The position numbers and the translations under genes were made by a program. Below, in pieces: positions 58,731 through 64,000 of a stretch of 64,000 nt of DNA. The stretch's first letter is position 1, and every line of letters starts with the position of its first letter. Source of the DNA: Actinokineospora auranticolor (GTDB lineage: Bacteria > Actinomycetota > Actinomycetes > Mycobacteriales > Pseudonocardiaceae); NCBI RefSeq assembly GCF_002934265.1, contig NZ_PTIX01000005.1, forward strand, positions 310,001-374,000. The letters are read 5' to 3'. A model generated the notes under the pieces. It saw nothing but the letters and a program-made list of their open reading frames with translations, was not told the origin of the DNA and searched no databases.

Positions 58731-59079
58731 CAAGGGTTTCCATCCTCGAAGGGTGCCGTGCCGACCACGGGACCGGACAAGCAGAGCACCCCGGCGGCAC
58801 CGCGATCATCGCCCAAAAGACTGACGCTCGGGCCGTTGACCGGCGGCGCACCGTCGCGTTGGGCCGGAGGGCGCAACGCCGCTGGGCTGGTGTCACCCGA
58901 CCGTGGTGCCCCGGAGAGAGCAACCGGCCCGCGCGCGGTCCTCGCGGGGTGTCGGGGTTGGGCGGTCACGGTGAACCGCCCCGCACCGTGGGGTGGTCAC
59001 CGCCGAACCGCGCAACCGGCGACCCGGCTGTCGCGATGGAACCGAGTGGCCCGGATTGTCGACCCGTGGAGGTTCTGTC
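58731..59079. other. Divergent intergenic region, no gene
   Basis: These 349 bases between two genes for secreted proteins, transcribed apart, have no ORF with coding character. The ribosome binding site GGAGG of the right-hand gene is at 59,068-59,072. I see no clear -35/-10 pair and no long repeat. Confidence 0.5.
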
Positions 59080-60759
59080 GTGGATGTCCCATCACGCCGC
59101 AGGGGGCGAGCCCTCGCCGCGGTGACCTTGCTGGCGGTTCCCCTGCTGGTCGTCTCGACCCCGGCCACAGCGGCGCCCGGTGACCCCCTCGCACCGAGGG
59201 TGGTCTTCGCCGAGGACTTCGAGAACGGCCAGGGCTCGGGCGTCATCTGGGTCGACGACTACACCGGACCCGCGCCCCTCGCGCAGACCTACCGCGTCGA
59301 CCCGGTCTGGCTGACCTCGTGCAACGGCATCATCGCCTCCGCGCTCAACCAGGCGACCGACCCGCCCGGCGCGGGCTGCGGCGGGTGGTGGCCGCGCGTC
59401 CGCGACCTGGCCCGGGTGCTCGGTGACCACGCCGACGGCACCGGTGCCACCAACCACGCCGTCACCGCGTACACCCACACCAACCCCGGCGCGGGCCGCA
59501 CCCAGCTGGAGACCGTCACCCCGATCCCGCTGACCGCGACCAACCGGTTCGTGGCGTTCTCCGTGGACGTCGCCGAGCAGAACTGCTACGCCGACCACGC
59601 CCGCTACGCCTTCTACCTGCTCGACGGCACCACCGCCGTCCCCGCGTTCCAGCGCCCGATCACCCCGTGCGAGGACGCCACGACCGTCGTCGACGCGACC
59701 TCCGTCGGCACCTTCCACAGCGACGCCCCCGTGCTGTTCAGCGGCACGTCGGTCGGCCTGCGGCTGGTCAACCAGCAGCCCAGCGGCAACGGCAACGACA
59801 GCGCCTTCGACAACATCCGGGTGCTCGACGTGACCCCGCGCCTCGACGTCGCCTACGACCCGGGCGCCATCCAGGTCGGCGGCACGTCCGCGCTGACGCT
59901 GACGGTCACCAACACCAGCGAGCTGAGCAAGAAGGCGGGCTGGTCGTTCACCCTCGACCTGCCACCCGGCGTGGCACCGGCGGGCCCGGCCACCACGACC
60001 TGCGCCGACACCGCCCTCGACCCGGCGACCGGCGACTTCCGCCTGCGCGCCACCGGCACCATCCCGGCGGGCGCCGCCTCCTGCGCGGTCACCGTCCCGG
60101 TCCGCCCGGAGACCGTCGGCACCTACACGACCTGCGCCGCCGACGTCGGCCCGCTGATCGGCCTCGACCCGCCCGGCTGCTCGACGCTGACCGTCACGGC
60201 GCCGCCGTACACCTACGACGCCCACGCCTACGGCGCCCGCGTGTCCACCCTGCTCGCCGCGCTGCCGCCGGTGTCCCCGGCCGACCTCACCTGCGCCACC
60301 GACCCGGCCACCCGCACCAGCCACCTCGTGGGCGCCCCGCTCCCGGTCGGCTCGGTATCCACAATGGACAACGAGGCGGTCGGCACCACCGGCGCCGACG
60401 GCCTCCGCACCGCTCGCGCCACCGCCCGCACCGCCTCGCTCAGCCTCGTCGGCGGGCTGATCACCGCCGACGAACTCCGCGCCGAGGCCGTGGCCACGAC
60501 GACGCCGACGGGCGCGGTCACCACCTCCGGCACCAGCACCCTGTCCAACCTCCGCGTGGCGGGCGTGCCGATCGTGCCGCTGAAGAACCTCAACATCACC
60601 ATCCCCCTCGTCGGCACGGTGACCACGAACGAACAACTACCAACCGCCAACGGCATCTCCGTCAACGCCCTCCACATCAGACTGATCGCCGGAACCGACA
60701 TCACCATCGGCCACGCCCGGGCTGCCCTCTACACCCCCGGCGCCCCCTGCAACCTGTAA
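59080..60759 (+). CDS. Secreted surface protein with choice-of-anchor P-type C-terminal domain
   Basis: A 559-aa protein. GTG 59,080 has GGAGG 7 bases upstream and yields a good signal peptide (RRRGRALAAV, cleavage after ATAA). A beta-sandwich-like lectin/adhesin region (about 45-245) is followed by a DUF11-like immunoglobulin-fold domain (about 250-380, LTLTVTNTSELSKKAGW). A C-terminal region (about 385-559) resembles the choice-of-anchor P domain found in many actinobacterial exported proteins. Paired cysteines suggest disulfides. No enzymatic residues are recognised; a structural or adhesive surface role is likely. Confidence 0.8.
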   Translation: MDVPSRRRGRALAAVTLLAVPLLVVSTPATAAPGDPLAPRVVFAEDFENGQGSGVIWVDDYTGPAPLAQTYRVDPVWLTSCNGIIASALNQATDPPGAGCGGWWPRVRDLARVLGDHADGTGATNHAVTAYTHTNPGAGRTQLETVTPIPLTATNRFVAFSVDVAEQNCYADHARYAFYLLDGTTAVPAFQRPITPCEDATTVVDATSVGTFHSDAPVLFSGTSVGLRLVNQQPSGNGNDSAFDNIRVLDVTPRLDVAYDPGAIQVGGTSALTLTVTNTSELSKKAGWSFTLDLPPGVAPAGPATTTCADTALDPATGDFRLRATGTIPAGAASCAVTVPVRPETVGTYTTCAADVGPLIGLDPPGCSTLTVTAPPYTYDAHAYGARVSTLLAALPPVSPADLTCATDPATRTSHLVGAPLPVGSVSTMDNEAVGTTGADGLRTARATARTASLSLVGGLITADELRAEAVATTTPTGAVTTSGTSTLSNLRVAGVPIVPLKNLNITIPLVGTVTTNEQLPTANGISVNALHIRLIAGTDITIGHARAALYTPGAPCNL

Positions 60760-60770
60760 CCCGGCCGGCA

Positions 60771-60792
60771 GCGCGGGGCTCCATCCCCGCGC
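60771..60792 (+). terminator. Short GC hairpin terminator
   Basis: An 8-bp GC stem (60771-60778 with 60785-60792) with loop ctccat, 11 bases after the surface protein stop. Confidence 0.65.
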
Positions 60793-60798
60793 CGCCGA

Positions 60799-60837
60799 GG
60801 GTTTCCCGCGACTACGCACTCGGGCGACGGGAAACCC
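60799..60837. terminator. Second hairpin, 10-bp stem
   Basis: A perfect 10-bp stem (60799-60808 with 60828-60837) around a 19-base loop, directly after the first hairpin and 37 bases before the TIR gene. It could be a backup terminator or a leader structure of the TIR gene. Confidence 0.5.
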
Positions 60838-60874
60838 GTTGAAGCCCAACGCACCCGCAAGGCACTCTCACCAC

Positions 60875-63800
60875 ATGCTGTTCATCAACTTCCGCGTCGG
60901 CGACGGCCAGGACAAGGCCGCCTGGCTGGACGCGGCACTCTCCGGTGTGCTCGGCCCAGACCAGGTCTTCCGCTCCAGCGGTCCATCGATGTCGGGCACG
61001 AATACCCGCCGATCCTGTGGAACGCGGTGAAGACCTGCGACGCGATGCTCGTGGTGATCGGCGACCGGTGGCTGTCCGAGTTCGGCGCGCGCCTGTTCGA
61101 CCCGGACGACATCGTGCGGCGGGAGATCGCCACCGTGCTCGCGGCGGGGAAACCGGTCATCCCCATCCTTGAAGACAGCGGTCGCATGCACGGCGCGGAC
61201 CAGTTGCCGCCCGACCTCGCGTCCCTGGCCGTCCGCCAGTACGTCCGCCTCACCTACCGCGACGCGCACGCCCTCCCCGGCTTGGTGGATCGCCTCATCA
61301 CCGCCGCCCCGGCGCTGGGCGTCGGGGTCCGCGAAGGGATCGAGGACCTGGCCGCGTGGCACCGCGAGCGCGTCGCGGCGACCGCGCTGCCCGAGGGTCT
61401 TGCCCTGCTGGGCCGCGCGGAGGTCGCCGATCGGTTGCGGTCGTGGCTGGCCGGTTCACCAGGGACCCTCGTCCTCCAAGGCCAGACGACGGACGAGGTC
61501 GCCGAGTTCGCCGCAGTGGTCCTCGGTCCCGCGTCCCGCGCGGTGCGCGTCACCTCGCGGGCCGGGTGGGAGCACGCGGCCAAGATCCCGCGGTCGTTCC
61601 CGGCGGTCGTGGTGAGCGATGACGTCCTCGTCGGCCACAACCAGAACCAGCGGCACGTGCTCATCGCCCAAGACGCGTTCGTCCGCCGCGCCGATGGGCT
61701 GACACTGCCGCGTGTCCCCAGGGACCTGGCCCGGGACGCCTTCCTGGCCGCCGGAACGCCACCGCACCTGGCCGACGAGTACGCGGGATTGGCCAGGCGG
61801 AGCCAACGCGCCCTCATGCGCAGGCTCATGCCGAGCAGGTCACGCCCACCGTGGGCGCAGGACTCCGCGATCGCGACCCCGCTCGCGCTCATCGGTCGCT
61901 GGCCCGCCACCAATGCCGTCGATCACGAGATCATCGGGCGCGTCACCGGGCACGACTACCCGGCCGTCGACCGCTTCCTCGCCGCGAACGCCACCTCCTC
62001 GGACCCACTGGTCCACCGCAGCGGCTCCCGTTGGCAACTCGCCGACCCGTTCGACGCCTGGTCCCAACTGGTGTCCCGGATGACCGGCACCGACCTGGCG
62101 CGGTTCGCCGACGCCGCGGCCGAGGTGCTCGGCGAGGTGGACCCGGTGCTCTCGCTCCCCGAGGGGGAGGCGTTCACCGCCGGGCTGCGGGACATCCGGC
62201 GGCGCTGGTCCGACGACCTGCGCCAAGGCATCGCCGAAGGCTTGGCGCGCCTGGGTGACACCGGGGCCGTGGCGGGCGACACGGGCGAGAACCACGCGTC
62301 CCGGATCGTCGGCGCGCTGCTGCGCGAGGCGAACGACGACCGGACCGGCCTGCTCTGGCGTTCGCTCGCCGACGTGCTGCCGCTGCTGGCGGAAGCCGCG
62401 CCCGGAGTCTTCCTCGACGCTGTCCGTGCGGGGACACGGGCGCCGGATCCCTTGCTCCGCCTGATATTCGACGACGGCGTGGCGGGACACCACTCCCCGC
62501 ACTCCGGGCTGCTCTGGGCATTGGAGACCCTCGCCTGGTCGGCGGATCACCGCTCGCTCGCGACCCTGTCGGTCGCGCGGCTGGCCGAGATCGATCCGGG
62601 TGGCCGCCTGGCGAACCGCCCGTCCAACACCTTGGCGAGCCTGCTCACGGCAGCGCCGATCAGCCCCATCCCGGTCGAGGGTCGCTCGGCCTTGATCAAC
62701 CAGGTGCGCAAGCGCTACCCCGAGGTGGGCTGGCGACTCCTCGACGACCTGACCCGCCACGGCGGGTTCCTGGCCCACCCGGCGCGTCCCCGCGTCCGGC
62801 AGGACTGGGCCAGCGCGGAGTCCGCCGCACCGGACGGGTTGACCGCGTACGGGGCGGCACTGCTCGACGCCATCGAGGCCGATCTGATCACCGACCCACG
62901 CCGCTGGGCGGACTACCTGCCCAGGGTTGCCCGGTTCCCCGAAAGCTGGCGCGAGCGGCTCCTGGGTGCCCTCGAGAACGCCTCTCTCAGCCCACTCCAC
63001 CAGCACGAGCTGGGCGAGCTGTGGACCCAGGTGACGACGATCCTCAACCGCGCCATCGACGGTGACGCTGAACCCAAACACCGCACGCCTGCCGAGGTGG
63101 AGCGCCTGACGCTCTTCGCCAAGCGGATCGAACCCGTCGCGGACCCGACCAGGCACGCCTGGTTGTTCTCCTGGCACCCCGCCTTGCCGGGAGTTGACCG
63201 GACCGATCATGAGGCCCACCACGCGGCGGTGGACGCCCGCAGGCAAGAGGTCGTCGCTGAGGTGTTCGACCACCAAGGGTTCGAGGGCCTGGCGCGCTTG
63301 GCGGAGGCAAGTACGCGGGGTGATTCCGTCGGGTGGGCGCTGGCGCGGGTGACGGGCGACGCCGCGCGCGAAGAGGTCTTCAACGTCCTTGGCAGCGAGT
63401 TGGCGGAGGGCTGGGTTCGTTGCCGCGCCCGTGTCGGTGGTGCCGAATGGTGCGCGGAAGTCGTCGACAGCGTTCCTGATGACGTCTCGCGCCGTGTGGC
63501 GTTCCTGCTGGCGGTGCCCGTGGACTGGGCGTACGAGCGGGTGGCGGCGGAAAGCGAGGAGACCCGACAGCGCTTCTGGGAGATCACCCCGGCTTACCCG
63601 TTCCCCACGGGGGCGGTTGAGGGATACCTCGCCAAGATCCTCGGAGCCTGCCGCGCCGGTGCGGCCATCGACGGCCTGGTCATGGTGCTGCACGACCACA
63701 ACAGTTCGTGGCGCCCTCCGGTGGAGTTCGTGGTTGCCACCTTCCAGGCACTCGTGGACGCCCCGGGCACAGCGCGGCCCGACATCTCCTACGAACTGGA

Positions 63801-64000
63801 GAGGCTTCTGGCGTACCTGCGCGAGACCGACTGCGCCGCGCGCGAAATCGTCCGGTGGGAGGTGATGTTCGCGGGCCTGTTCCACGACTGGCAGCCCCAG
63901 ACGCTGCTCGACTTGATCTCCGGCGATGCCTCCGCCTTCGTCGAACTGCACCAGTTCCGCTACCTCCCGAACGGAAAGCTGAACCCCGACGCCACGGGTT
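60875..64000 (+). pseudogene. TIR-domain protein with very large C-terminal region, one single-base frameshift, 3' end outside window
   Basis: ATG 60,875 begins a TIR domain (MLFINFRVGDG, then DQVFRSS). At about 60,976-60,981 one C is missing; restoring it gives SRSIDVGHEYPPILWNAVK, the TIR loop in phase, then CDAMLVVIGDRW and DDIVRREIATVL. The Glu of the last motif aligns with the catalytic Glu of NAD-cleaving TIRs such as SARM1. The plus-strand frame then stays open for about 990 codons to the window end. That part has a degenerate NTPase-like start (LVLQGQTTDE, no Walker lysine), LARRSQRALMRRL, then a long helical solenoid, as in TIR-STAND-like defence proteins. No stop is seen before 64,000. 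The frameshift may be a sequencing error. Confidence 0.75.

Noticed and set aside
61840-63951. A 703-aa minus-strand ORF near the right edge
   Set aside because: It lies opposite the plus-strand frame that continues the TIR protein in phase; its own translation is low-complexity and shadow-like.

Overview
The window is high-GC actinomycete DNA. The large modular PKS genes, the family-1 macrolide glycosyltransferases, the many GTG starts with 1-8 base gene overlaps and several leaderless-type promoters point to a filamentous actinobacterium. A Pseudonocardiales host (Saccharothrix, Actinosynnema, Lentzea or Saccharopolyspora type) is my guess; no rRNA or marker gene is present to prove it.

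Positions 1-37,668 are the 3' part of a glycosylated macrolide gene cluster. The last two PKS modules lie at 3-9,144. The first is KS(partial)-AT-DH-KR-ACP; the second is KS-AT-KR-ACP-TE and releases the chain. Next come an aldo/keto reductase, an FkbM methyltransferase and a glycosyltransferase (minus strand, overlapping), two further glycosyltransferases, and a secreted GH20 hexosaminidase. A GH172-type (DUF2961) surface protein, a GT39/ArnT-like membrane protein and a phosphoesterase follow. A P450 then precedes a tightly coupled minus-strand operon: 2,3-dehydratase, 3-ketoreductase, 4-ketoreductase, rmlA, rmlB. Two more glycosyltransferases and an RmlC-like epimerase complete the set. The enzymes match the oleandrose-type route to a dTDP-2,6-dideoxy-L-hexose, so several glycosyltransferases probably share one sugar donor. 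A NarL-type two-component pair and a PAS-LuxR regulator close the cluster.

Positions 37,661-54,909 look like a conflict/defence island. One minus-strand operon, read from 49,035 down to 37,661, runs: 47-aa acidic peptide, Hsp70-WD40 protein, Hsp70-like protein, two dynamin-like GTPases, NACHT NTPase, HEAT-repeat protein. The NACHT and HEAT reading frames are the same frame, separated by one TAG, and the HEAT periodicity continues across it. The four genes upstream of NACHT are all broken by frameshifts, internal deletions or a stop. A 1,713-aa helicase-nuclease is transcribed away from this operon, and a broken zinc-ribbon-like gene follows it.

Positions 55,013-58,279 carry a carbohydrate ABC importer without its ATPase, plus a small coupled gene. 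Two secreted proteins follow. A TIR-domain protein with a very large C-terminal body runs off the right edge; it has one single-base frameshift. I saw no tRNA, rRNA, CRISPR array or insertion sequence.
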